A DNA stretch of 64,000 bases, from assembly GCA_947650285.1 (NCBI GenBank), contig CANTFL010000355.1:1-64000 (forward strand), in the 5' to 3' direction. Each line of letters starts with the position of its first letter. The stretch's first letter is position 1. Positions 1-9,808 of this stretch are shown in pieces. A program made the translations under genes and the position numbers. Origin of the DNA: Hyaloperonospora brassicae (lineage: Eukaryota > Oomycota > Peronosporomycetes > Peronosporales > Peronosporaceae). The notes under the pieces were generated by a model that did no database searches, was not told the DNA's origin, and saw only the letters and a program-made list of their open reading frames with translations.

Positions 1-1
1 T

Positions 2-745
2 AATCTACTGCCGAAGTACATTGGGCCATTTCGAGTGTTGAATTGCAAGGGAAATGCATACACACTCGAATTGCCACGTAAGATGCGCACGTATCCTACG
101 TTTTACGTGAGGCGACTCAGGCCGTACTGTCAGTACGAGCCTTCTTCTTCCGATGAAGATAGCCCCCACGTTCAAGAACCTCCATCAGGTTCTTGCGTTC
201 GCGCTCCAGACGGTCCGTCTAGTCGCGTAGATGAGAGACCTCGGAACATAACCGAGATATCTCCCCGCGAGCTGTCGCCAGCTCGCCGAATAGGGAGCGG
301 ACATCCCGCTCGAACTGAAGCTGCGCTGTGGCATAATCGACGTGATCCCTCGCTCGATCAGCCTCGTAATCCTTGCGGTTCTTCCGCACGGTATCAGTCA
401 AAGCGTATCGCCGGTCGCGCTCGTGCTTCAATTCATCGCGCAATTCATCGATTGCGGGATCCATCTCGTAAGGGTCGAGATGGTGAACCGAATCCTCTGG
501 AGGAGGTCTTTCCTCCTCCACCACATCCTTTGGTGAATGCTGACGGTGATCAACGCTTTCTAGTGGAGCGTATCGTGAATCACCGTAAAGATTCAGGATC
601 AAGGACGAGCTACCTCGTCCAGTGGCGGGGGTATCCACACTCTTGGAACAGCTGGGAGCCCCGCTCTCAGCTGTTGATGGATGTTGAAGGTCTCGTCCGC
701 CAGTATGACGATACCCATCCGATGAGTCATGGGGCCCATCGGTAA
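2..745 (+). CDS. Gypsy integrase C-terminus with chromodomain (5' partial)
   Basis: The frame is open from the first bases of the window to the stop at 743-745. It begins in the integrase C-terminal barrel (YIGPFRV, then YTLELPRKMRTYPTFYV), typical of the end of Gypsy pol. A long Arg/Ser/Pro-rich linker of about 120 residues follows, then a clear chromodomain near 540-715 (FLVERIVNHR, SYLVQWRGYPHSWNSWEPRSQL) with the conserved aromatic residues in place. In chromoviruses this domain is known to steer integration toward particular chromatin. No stop or frameshift is seen, so this part of the element is better preserved than the array elements further on. The linker overlaps an antisense frame with coiled-coil character. 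Confidence 0.85.
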   Translation, partial: NLLPKYIGPFRVLNCKGNAYTLELPRKMRTYPTFYVRRLRPYCQYEPSSSDEDSPHVQEPPSGSCVRAPDGPSSRVDERPRNITEISPRELSPARRIGSGHPARTEAALWHNRRDPSLDQPRNPCGSSARYQSKRIAGRARASIHRAIHRLRDPSRKGRDGEPNPLEEVFPPPPHPLVNADGDQRFLVERIVNHRKDSGSRTSYLVQWRGYPHSWNSWEPRSQLLMDVEGLVRQYDDTHPMSHGAHR

Positions 746-2060
746 ACACGCGCTTTTGGCGCTTGTAGACGGATTGCAAGTTTGCAATCGTTTCACGCAT
801 CTCAGCCGAGATGTGTGCCCTTCCCCAGGGCGAACCTAGGGAATAAACATCCCTATGTGCACGCTGCGAGTTGTCAACACAACTCGCACAAGGGTCTCCC
901 CATGTGAGGCAAGGAATGTCTGCCTCACTCGACAAACAGTGCAACCGGTACTTAGCACCGGTTGGCGTCCTCTTTTCGAACCTGAGGCGTGTCGCCTCAA
1001 GTTTCTTGAGCTACCCTTCTCATCCAAAATTCTTTACGTTTTGGACGAACGCGTTCCACGCAGCCAAAAGCGAGGCTTTGTCACGCTTTTGGTTGCTGTT
1101 GTACCATCGATGTCTAAGGAAGACATCGAGATAAATATCTTCTTCAGCGCGAAAGTTCTTCGCGCTGGAAATTAAGCCGTGAACTCAGTCGCATCGAATG
1201 AGGTTATTAGATGGTGTTGGCTTGTCTCGTGAGACAAGCTATAGATGAGCCGTTCGGGCAGACGCCACGGCTTTGGCTCCTCACGCTTCACAGTGGTACC
1301 TCTGTCGGTACCACGGCTCCCAAATTGACGACGGCTCACGCCATCGTCATCACGCTCGTGCGAAGACGCACGAGCCGGTGGTGGTAAGGAATAATATTCC
1401 TTACCGCCCTGATCATCGTCATCATCACTGCCGAACAGACTGTGATGCAAATCACGAGTCCTTCCGTTCGGCAGTGGCCTTGGCGAACACTGAGGCCTCG
1501 CCGGTGAGAGAGACGCCTCTGGCACATTGCCCGAGTCAGAAACGTCTGACTCGCCATAGTAGATGACCTCTACGTCGAGGTCATCATGCGCACGCGGTGA
1601 GGTGCCGCGTGCACCTGCAGCACCTGTTGCTGCAGGCGAAGAAGGAGCAGCAGACGACGAATCGTCTGCCACAGAGGCTGGCACAGCACCTGGATGTGTG
1701 GGTCTTGATTCGCCCCGCATAGACATGTTAACTATGCGAGGTCAAGCGGAAAGTGAATGGAACGGACCCAACAAGTGCTCCCTGTCCCAATGGTGACCAA
1801 CGGGTGGCCACCATATTTTCGATCGTCACACGGTGACTATCAGTTAAGGAGGATGATGTAACGGGGCAGCCCGTTACATGGAATTGTCACTTTAAGGAAA
1901 GTGACAATAAAGAATATGAAGCTGAATATTCTTTGAACAATATCACCGAAGTGGTGATATTGAAGGGTCGACCAAATAGTCTGTTCATTGGTTGATATCT
2001 TGATGATATCAACCCACCAATAGCCGCAAGCCGCGCGCAATGAGTGGTGACGAGACGTCA
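124..2060. repeat. Chain of about 30 short perfect hairpins
   Basis: Perfect inverted repeats follow each other with little space. Positions (stem/loop): 173-195 (9/5), 208-220 (6/1), 267-286 (8/4), 295-311 (6/5), 439-456 (6/6), 499-519 (8/5), 603-620 (7/4), 772-789 (8/2), 798-813 (6/4), 817-831 (5/5), 837-855 (6/7), 865-888 (10/4), 904-928 (8/9), 943-963 (7/7), 983-999 (7/3), 1023-1045 (7/9), 1064-1092 (9/11), 1107-1129 (9/5), 1146-1168 (9/5), 1220-1239 (9/2), 1293-1314 (8/6), 1354-1375 (9/4), 1383-1405 (11/1), 1428-1474 (9, enclosing a smaller stem), 1533-1552 (8/4), 1562-1585 (9/6), 1590-1612 (8/7), 1614-1636 (9/5), 1650-1669 (8/4), 1716-1738 (7/9), 1883-1908 (11/4), 1938-1962 (10/5), 1992-2012 (8/5), 2046-2060 (6/3). 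They run from pol coding sequence into the LTR. Confidence 0.85.
219..1726 (-). CDS. Antisense ORF of family A Gypsy (broken, coiled-coil C-terminus)
   Basis: Two long minus-strand frames lie opposite the 3' end of the element. The upstream one (1726 to 1172, 184 aa) starts with an Ala/Ser/Pro-rich stretch followed by acidic runs (DLDVEVIYYGESDVSDSG, GSDDDDDQGG). The downstream one (944 to 219, 241 aa) is in another frame and ends in a strongly charged, heptad-like segment (IDELRDELKHERDRRYAL, then ATAQLQFERDVRSLFGELA) that looks like a genuine coiled coil. It lies opposite the integrase-chromodomain linker. A frameshift would be needed to join the two parts. Extra antisense ORFs between pol and the 3' LTR are known from plant Ty3/Gypsy elements such as Grande and RIRE2; homology to those is not claimed. 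Function unknown. Confidence 0.5.
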
Positions 2061-2247
2061 CCATACACTCAGTTATATAAACATAATTTAGTTAAGTCAA
2101 ACAGAGAGACAGTAGTTAAAAGACCTAATTATATTAATATAACAGTTCTACTTTTACCCTATCTACGCTTCCTCGCTTGCCTTGTGTACGTCTGTCGGGG
2201 CACCGATTACCTTGCGTTAAGTTCACGCAAAGGTGTGCCCCGTTACA
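1857..2247 (+). repeat. Family A LTR (3' LTR), 391 bp
   Basis: The LTR starts TGTAACGGGGCA and ends TGCCCCGTTACA, a perfect 12-bp terminal inverted repeat with the TG...CA ends of LTRs. An inverted copy of the same length lies at 9418-9808 and a related 446-bp LTR at 3009-3454. It contains four strong hairpins in its first half. Confidence 0.9.
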
Positions 2248-3008
2248 GCAACCGTTGCAGCCATCGAATCAGCTTGATCTGCAAATTTGCGCATTGCCTC
2301 TGAGATTAAATAAATGCTATGGTACAGAAGACAAATTTCTAGACTCATATGTTTGTGACGTAGATAACATCTTGTGCTGTTAAGCAATATTGACGCACAA
2401 AAGTGGGTATTAGAGGTGCATCGAGTAGTAATTATCATGATGATTTACCCACAGGCTGGATGAGATAGTACTAAACGATGAGGGACACCTGGACGGAAAA
2501 ATGAAGGCTGTCTTCGGGTATACCGACCAGGGCGCACGTAGACACTCGTTCATTCAATCCAGATTTTGGTCCCAATGCTTACCAACAGCATGAATAATCT
2601 ATCTATACTTGAAATATTATAGATTCAGTCGTTTGATGCGGGAACTCTTCGATACACGGGTACGACGTGGTTTATAAATGAAAATTTAAGCTTGCATGTC
2701 CGGCATGTTGCCCCCAAAGAATTACAGAGTAGCACTTGCGCATATGGATCGGTTTTTACTTACTGACTCATCAAGAGACCCGATCGAATAGCAAGCGCTA
2801 GCTTAGCGGTGAGGATGGCTCGTAAACGATCTCCATTTGACGATCCAGACCGCTATGATTCGATCTTGAGGTCCCAGAAACGCCATGTGGAATGAAGTTA
2901 GGTGCTTCAACGCGGCGTTGTCAATACGTCTTACGGTGACCAGATTGCAGCCACGTAACGATGAGGTTATCTTCCATGTCGATTCATTTATCGCCTGGTG
3001 GTCATCAT
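2248..3008. other. Region without recognisable gene
   Basis: No transposon protein or host gene could be recognised. One short plus-strand frame around 2449-2599 (about 48 codons, beginning after a CACAG that could be a splice acceptor) has a plausible amino-acid mix but no recognised motif. The rest has stops in all frames. Confidence 0.4.
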
Positions 3009-3454
3009 TGTAACGGGGTATCCCGCCACATGATATTGTCATTAAGGATATAATGACAATAAAGAATATTTCGATGCATATTCTATCAACAATATCACAG
3101 AGCATGATGATATTGTTGAAAATGACCGAAGGGTCTACTCATTTGTTGATATCGTGATGATATCAACCCACCGATCGCTGCTAGACGCGCGCAATAGGTG
3201 GTGGGTAGACGTCATCATACGTTTAGTTACATTAGTATAATTAAGTCAGGACAAACAGAGATACGAGAGTTATAGGACTTAATTATATTAACAACAGTTT
3301 TACTTTTTCGACGACTAGTCGTAGTCTTTCCCCTTAGTCGTTCTACCTTTCTCTGTGTAGTTCTACACCTAGCTGGACACTGACTATCACTACAATCAGT
3401 GATAGTAAATTCCGTACTGGTTGACCAGTACGTAATCGTCGGTGCCCCGTTACA
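3009..3454 (+). repeat. Solo LTR related to family A, 446 bp
   Basis: It begins TGTAACGGGG and ends GCCCCGTTACA like the family A LTR, and shares with it the hairpins near its start (ATTGTCATTA/TAATGACAAT region) and the GTTGATATC/GATATCAAC stem, but is longer and diverged. The flanks ATCAT (3004-3008) and ATCGT (3455-3459) match at four of five bases, a plausible eroded target-site duplication. No internal sequence is attached on either side, so it is read as a solo LTR. Confidence 0.8.
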
Positions 3455-4014
3455 ATCGTCCAATTTGTATTGGCTGGCTTGTTCAAGTGCCCGTCTTCGC
3501 TTCTGCTATTTCCACAGATCATGGCGGATACGTCAGGTGGTCAGCACATGATTTCGTAGTCGCTATGTTAAAATTAAAAGTATTATGTCTCGTCAGCAGC
3601 CAAGTCTGGAATGCAGATAGAGAGGAGTGATGCGCGAACAAGCGATTTCTGGGCATGACTGCAACTAGTAGTTACATAGTGCCTGACAGGTGATTATATT
3701 ATAGGAATCCAACCTGACTTATTGTTTTATCACTTATAATTGTATGTAGTTATCTAGTAAAGCCTAAAAAACATTTTATACTGTTAGTTTTTTTCTAATC
3801 ACGTTCTTAGCAATCTCAAAAATAATTCTCGTTTCATGTAAAAAGAAATATCTATTTAGCGATGATACTATGCGAATAATGAACTATACATCTAAAAAAT
3901 TTATATATGACCAAACAGCTAAATTTATTGCAAAAAAAGGTCACAACGGGTGACCGGATGAGCTGACGTTGGCGTAATCAGCCACCTGTGACTTAAAATC
4001 AATTTTTGCGGTGG
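3455..4014. other. AT-rich region without recognisable gene
   Basis: Stops in all frames and rising AT content after about 3700. No repeat, RNA or protein motif recognised. Confidence 0.4.
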
Positions 4015-4368
4015 CAAAAGAACATCTTTCTTTTCACCAAAAGCGTAACGTACCCTGTAGATGATAATGTCGCACGAAAGCAAATCTCATTACCTATAGA
4101 ACAAATGTACAGAAGTCCAAAACCAATACAATACTCAACTCAAGTATAAAAAACCAATAAAAAGTTTTAACTACATTATACTTATTTTGTAACATGTTAT
4201 AAAAAACTGATTGATTGCTAGGGAAAGACAAGACGGCAAAAAATGAAACAGACAATGGCAGCACGTGAGGCAGCAAGTGATTTAAATTTACAATGTTGGC
4301 CTATTCGTGCCCAATGCTAACATACGATATAGCTACCAGCTCCCATCGTGCCTCTTTTGAATCGTCTT
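4015..4368 (-). repeat. Left arm of a ~350-bp inverted repeat
   Basis: Read on the minus strand this matches about 10349-10700. The match is close over 4104-4368 (for example TCGTATGTTAGCATTGGGCA on the minus strand) and weaker toward 4015. The arm lies just outside the gene-like sequence that is interrupted by the Copia element. Confidence 0.7.
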
Positions 4369-4496
4369 ATTTTGCAGCCTTAGTTAAGGTTGGATAATAC
4401 TGTTGAAGGACCGATATGAGCAACTAGCAAGACGCCTTTAGGAACACGAACGGGCGGAAGCGGTGGGCCTATTCCAGATAGTTCTGCGTTCATCAT

Positions 4497-4713
4497 TGTT
4501 AAGCATCGTCCACACACACAGTTGTGAACACCGCACATGGGGAGAACTCAGTACGTGGGGGAAAATGGAAAGTGTATTAATTCTTATTAAACCCTCATAT
4601 GTATCCGGTTCAACTGATTTACCCTTGCATCACCCTTCGTCTTGTGTCACACGCGACAGTGACCATCACATCAGCACGACGATGAACCGTCGCCTATGGT
4701 CCCATCCACGACA
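4497..4713 (-). repeat. Copia 3' LTR, 217 bp
   Basis: On the plus strand it starts TGTTAAGCATCGTCC and ends CCACGACA. It aligns to 8914-9131 over its whole length with scattered substitutions and a small indel, so the two LTRs have diverged visibly since insertion. Confidence 0.9.
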
Positions 4714-4827
4714 CTCCTCCTCGACAATTTGTTTCCAATTTCGGCCTTGGCAACGAGAATTAAAACTTCTTCGTCGAAATAGCTCGCGTCTGAGAATCAG
4801 CGAGTTGTAACTTGGTTTCAATATTCT

Positions 4828-6900
4828 CTAGCTGAATGACCTTGATCTTAACATGATCGCGTACAAAGTGATAGCGTATATCATGTGATTTGCACGACTT
4901 TGATATCTTTTATTTCTCGCGATCGCAATCGCACTTTGATTGTCCTCGTACACAACGACTGGAACATCAATTGTGACCTTCGTCTCCAGCAATAGACTTT
5001 TTGACCACAACGCTTCTTGAAAGCACAACGAAAGCGCCACATATTCGTCTTCCGCAGTGCTTAGAGACACACTGTGTTGTAGTTTCAACTTCAAAATGGC
5101 TGGAGGGTTGTAAAACATCACCATTACGCCTGATGTCGAACGTCAATTGTCCTTGTTACTTCCCCAGTCAGCATCACTATATGCACTCATCTTCGGCACC
5201 CCAGGCTTGCTTTGATGGCACATACTACTTGTTAAAGTCGACTTTAGGTACCGAAGCACGCGAATAGCCGCATTCCAGTGATCTTCGCTTCTATTCTCCA
5301 GGTGGAGACTTACTAGACACACTGCGAACGCAATGTCAGGTCTTGTTCTGGTCGCCACATATGAAAGTGACCCCACCAAAAAACCGAAATGGACGCTTCT
5401 TCATTCCCGGGTCCTTCCTTTCACATTTGACCATGATTTGACTTACACACTCGGATTGTATGCCAGTTTCGAGTGGACTTGGTTGAAATTCTGAACCATT
5501 CTTGTAATGCATGCGCCATGACTGATCTTAAGGTGATTCGTGTACATCTCGTATTCCACTTCGATACCGAAAATAAATCGCACTTTGCCCAGTGTCTTGA
5601 GTCGAAAATGACTTGACAGTTCATATGCAACTTGCTTGATAGAATTAACAGAAACACCACCTATAAGCATGTTGTCGAAATACAACGCCACGTAGACCCA
5701 CGATAAATTGCTATCGCGACGAACATATAAACACACGTATCCGAAAGATACCCTACGAAATCCCTGTTATTATAAAACGTTTATAATCGTCCTGAACCAC
5801 GTTGCAGCAGCTTGTTTAAGTACGTACAGGCTTCGATTGATTTTCAGAACGTGATTTGGTTTCATGTCGACGCCTGGAGGAGTGCAAATGTTTACATTTT
5901 CTTCCAAAACACCATTAATGAAGTCAGTATCAACATCATATTGGTGAATTGTCATTCCATTGTGACAACAAACAGCCAGGAAGATGCGAATTTAACACAT
6001 GTTTGCGACCGGTGGATACGTTCTGTGATAATCCCTTCCATAGGTCTGTCACTAACCTAATACCACAAACGAGACCCTAAATTGCTCAATATCACTATGT
6101 TCGTTTCGTTTGATTGCGAATACCCACTTGGTACCAATCACCTTTTGGTTTGGATATTTCTTCAATGCTGTCCATGAATTCTTTGCTTCAAGTGACTTCA
6201 ATTCGGTCTTGATCGCATCACTTTACAGCTTGGATTGAGGAGACGCCATTGCATCTTGGTAAGTCGCTGGAGTCTCGAGCGCTGCGTTTGCTTTCTTATA
6301 CTCTATGCGATACCTTTTTGACGCACAAGCCTCAGGTTCATTACTGCACGAAGTAGCTAATACATTCGACATCCCGACAGGAACTATAGCTCTTTCTTCA
6401 TTAGTAGATGGTGGTAGCACAAGCGGGGAATTTTGCCCACCATGTTGATATGATTGCACGTTTACAAAACCATTGATATCATCCAAGTTCTCCCCGGACA
6501 CAATATCCCGAGTCGCGAGTACATCGAGATCGGTAAGCTCTATGTAGACATCATTAATATCGAAATCATGATCAGGCCCATTAATATAATACTGGTGTAG
6601 ATTCAGCAACTCAAATTCACTTGGAGAAAAATTGTTCGTTCCGTGCCAGTCTGATACACAACCATCGATTCAACGTCACGTTGAGTAGCGCTTGAAATTG
6701 TTTGATCGGTGCCAATCTGATTCACTACCATCGGTTCAACGTCATTTTGACCAACCACGACAGGTAATTGCACAATGTCTGCATCGTCATCATCCTCGTA
6801 ATTTACACGTACAGTAGCAGGTAGATCACTAAACGCTTGCACATACTTAGACTTCGGCAGCTTTTGTAAAGTCACTGTTCGCGTAAGCTCCACTACAATA
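4828..6900 (-). pseudogene. Copia reverse transcriptase and RNase H (degenerate)
   Basis: Reading down the minus strand: an acidic spacer, then TYQDAMASPQ (about 6250), the usual link to RT, then the RT start with VIGTKWVFAIKRNE near 6130. QYDVDTDFINGVLEE and RSLYVLKQA (5770-5955) follow. The polymerase motif that is YVDD in active Copia elements reads YFDNML (about 5670), so a catalytic Asp is replaced. The region then passes through TRTRPDIAFAV and HWNAAIRVLRYLK (5143-5379) into the RNase H with SLSTAEDEYVALS and YEDNQSAIAIA (4828-5124). Parts lie in different frames and are separated by stops. The domain order and motifs leave no doubt about the family; the gene is dead. Confidence 0.9.
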
Positions 6901-7243
6901 AAGTCTTAATTCCGAATACGGTATCCCTTAACGTCATGTGAGTGACCCAAGAACATGCAGCGAAATGCTTTCTTGTCCATATTGAGACGTTTGGGCTTTG
7001 CAACGTGAGCTTGACCTTTAGAACCAAACACTCACATGTGAGACAGGTCTGGCTTGATTCTAAAACACACTTCGACTGGGGTCTGGGTCAGTAAGATGGG
7101 CACGTGACTCGGTTAGTCACAGAAACCGCAGTATTCATCGCTTCTGCCCACCAACTATTCTCAACTTGCATGTGATTTAGCATCGATCTTGCTCGTTCAG
7201 TTAGTGTTCAGTTGATTCTTTCAGCCATTCCATTATGCTGCGG

Positions 7244-7876
7244 CTAATACGGCACTATTGCTTGGTGTAATATATTAGCACTTCGGCAAACATAAGCAAA
7301 CCGCATGTTGATAAATTTTTCACCAGTATTGGTGCGAACACATTTGATCTTGGTACTTAGCTGTTTTTCCATCATCGACTCGTACTCGATAAATTTATCG
7401 GCCACATTGGACTTGTGCGCAATGTAATAGGCAACCACATAGCGAGAATAATCGTCAAGAAATGTCACCACAAATCTTGCTCTTCCTTGCGACTTGTTCT
7501 CCATTGGCCCTATGACAACGTTGTGAATATGTTGGAGCAATGCAGTGGTCTTCACTTCGCCACGACTCGAACTTGGTAACGGCTTGACGGACAGCTTTCC
7601 AGTAACAAATCCCTCGCATATTCTGTCTTGATCGTCTACAACGATAAATAAATCTTGATACTTGAAAATTTTAACACACTTGTCAAGGTTTTTCATTGCC
7701 TTCACCGGCATATGTTTTAATCGTGCATGCCATACACTGGAACCGACAGGTTTGACTTCACTACCAACCTCATGACTCACGTTCGCAGATTCCAATGTAT
7801 AACATTCCAGCACGAACAATATACCCTTTTGGGTCACTTGAGTCAACACTTCTAGATCATTCCTAATCTCACACAT
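7244..7876 (-). pseudogene. Copia GAG-pre-integrase and integrase core fragment
   Basis: The minus-strand frame holds VWHARLKHM, the start of the GAG-pre-integrase zinc region, then CEGFVTGK as part of the zinc pair, then the core with VVTFLDDYSRYVVAYYI, including the first catalytic Asp, and CVRTNTGEKFIN where TDNGGEF is usual, so the second catalytic Asp appears replaced by Asn. It ends at HQAIVPY. The rest of the core continues in other frames down to about 6900. Confidence 0.85.
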
Positions 7877-7890
7877 TTTGTTGCGAAATG

Positions 7891-8934
7891 TTACATGTAG
7901 CCCTTTTTAAGACAATGCAGGAATTGACAGAAGACGACTATCCAACTCTGAAACGTCCAACACGTCTTCAATGCGTAATGGCTTTTTATTTTTCGAAAGA
8001 CACGAATAGTCCCGACTCCAGCATCCATTACTGTTTCTACACATGCGATTGAAATGCTAACAGATCGATTAAGCGATCTGATCGCCAAAAACTCATATTG
8101 GTATGGGCACATGTGACTACTAACACCACTGTCGAGTAGCCAACCTTCAGAGCCTTGTTCAACCACAATTAAAGCTTGCTCGCATTTTGTTGTTCTCATC
8201 TAGATTTTTCCATCAGTCTTGTTTCTTGTTTCCATACTTGCCGCATATGAAACACGTCCCAGAAATCTTGTTCCTTGTTTCCATTTGACGAAAATATTGC
8301 TCTTGGAGTTTCTTGTCGCCTTCAACGCAATTACGCTTCTCTCCTTCCGAGCAATGCATTCGTATTCACGACGAAGCATCTCCTTGGCTTGAAACGGATC
8401 AATGTCCCTCATGGTCTCGATAATCGTGACGATCGGGTCGTAATCATCAGAGAAACTTCTAAACAAAATTTACGAGTCGCTCATCGTGCGGGACTTCGTC
8501 TCCGATGGCCTGCATTGACATACACAGCTTATCGAACTTAAGGAAATGGTCCATTACACTTGATCCCTTCTGCATGTCAAACTCATGCAGCTGACGACGC
8601 ATCTGCACCCGATTGTGTATACTTCTACGAAGAAAGAAACTCTTCAAAATCGCCCAAGCTTCTGCCGTAGTCGCTGCATTCCAAACCAATGATTTACGAC
8701 TTAAGATGATCATCGTATACACGTTTGCGAAGGCGTTCATATCGTTGACTCTTATATAGTCGCGCTTGCGTCATCTTCACTCGGTGCCTTCGTCGCGTCG
8801 ATATGCTCCAACATCCCTTTCTTGGCGAACTTCATTCGCGCGTTGAACTCCCATACGAAGTAATTGTCTCCATCTATACATAGTTCGCTATACCCGTGTT
8901 TGGGTTCAAAATCTGTTAAGTATCGTCCACACAC
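7891..8934 (-). pseudogene. Copia gag and protease (degenerate)
   Basis: From about 8905 down the minus strand: DGDNYFVWEFNARMK and EHIDATKAPSEDDA, typical of the N-terminus of Copia gag (UBN2-like), then WAILKSFFLRRSIHNRVQM and SVMDHFLKFDKL in the next frame, then a degraded zinc-knuckle region near 8230. The protease keeps WLLDSGVSSHM (about 8130), close to the usual DSGASSHM catalytic motif. At least three frame changes separate these blocks. The coding start lies only about 20-30 bp inside the 5' LTR, which leaves almost no leader. Confidence 0.85.
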
Positions 8935-9131
8935 ACAGGTGTGAACACCGCACTCGGGGAAAACTCAGTACGTGGGTGAAAAATGAAAAGTATATTCATT
9001 CTTATAAAACCCTCATATGTATCCGGTTCAACTGATTTAACCTTGCATCACCCTTCGTCTTGTGTCACACGCGACGGTGACCATCATATCAGCACGACGA
9101 CAAACCGTCGCCTGATGTCCCATCCACAACA
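8914..9131 (-). repeat. Copia 5' LTR, 218 bp
   Basis: Direct copy of 4497-4713, plus-strand ends TGTTAAGTATCG and CCACAACA. Followed directly by the duplicated target ATCAT. Confidence 0.9.
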
Positions 9132-9417
9132 ATCATTATCTATTGCTGCTGTATCGGTTCCATTTACTGCGGCTGGTGGTGCTTTAGTGGAGGCAGTGGC
9201 TGCTGGACAGCAATTGGGCCTCGTAAAGCTGAGGGCGCGCCAAATGAGATATTAAGCGATCTTCGCGCGATGTTGTTGCGGAGGCGGAGGTTGTTCCATC
9301 GAGGATTAGGCTGGAAGATTATGCTGCTGCTGGTTCCTCCGGCTGGACGCACGACGCGTGGAGGTACGAATTGTTCGACGGCTAGCAGTTATCGTGGAGC
9401 GTGCCATCGGCCCGACG

Positions 9418-9808
9418 TGTAACGGGGCACACCCTTGCGTGAACTTAACGCAAGGGTATCGGTTCCCCGACAGACGTACACAAGGCAAGCGAGGAAGCGA
9501 AGATAGGGAAAAAGTAGAACTGTTATATTAATATAATTAGGTCTTTTAACTACTGTCTCTCTGTTTGACTTAACTTAATTATGTTTATATAACTGAGTGT
9601 ATGGTGACGTCTACTCACCACTCATTGCGCGCGTCTTGCGGCGATCGGTGGGTTGATATCATCAAGATATCAACCAATGAACAGACTTTTTGGTCGACCC
9701 ATCAATATCACCACTTTGGTGATATTGTTCAAAGAATATTCAACTTCATATTCTTTATTGTCACTTTCCTTAAAGTGACAATTCCACGTAACGGGATGCC
9801 CCGTTACA
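9418..9808 (-). repeat. Family A solo LTR, inverted, 391 bp
   Basis: Reverse complement of the LTR at 1857-2247 and of the same length, with the same 12-bp terminal inverted repeat and hairpins. Flanks CGACG (9413-9417) and AGACG (9809-9813) match at four of five bases. No internal element sequence adjoins it, so it is a solo LTR left by recombination. Confidence 0.88.

Larger units (their letters stand above)
1..2247 (+). mobile_element. Family A Ty3/Gypsy chromodomain retrotransposon, 3' part
   Basis: The window opens inside the integrase of a plus-strand Gypsy element and runs through a chromodomain, a long 3' region and a 391-bp LTR. A purine-rich stretch just before the LTR (about 1845-1856, AAGGAGGATGA) is a good polypurine tract, so this is the 3' LTR of the element rather than a solo LTR. 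The 5' part lies outside the window, so target-site duplication cannot be tested. The 3' region holds an antisense reading frame and a dense chain of hairpins, listed separately. Confidence 0.85.
4497..9131 (-). mobile_element. Complete but degenerate Ty1/Copia element
   Basis: Minus-strand element of 4,635 bp with LTRs at 4497-4713 and 8914-9131 and an exact 5-bp target-site duplication ATCAT at 4492-4496 and 9132-9136. On the minus strand the purine run GAGGAGGAG sits directly before the 3' LTR (about 4714-4722), a polypurine tract. Gene order is gag, protease, integrase, RT, RNase H, which is Copia and not Gypsy. The coding region is broken by many frameshifts and stops, so the element cannot be autonomous. 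No convincing primer-binding site is seen next to the 5' LTR. Confidence 0.92.

Noticed and set aside
865..1738. CRISPR-like array of regularly spaced palindromic units
   Set aside because: The units share structure but not sequence; there is no conserved repeat with variable spacers and no cas gene, and the context is a eukaryotic retrotransposon.
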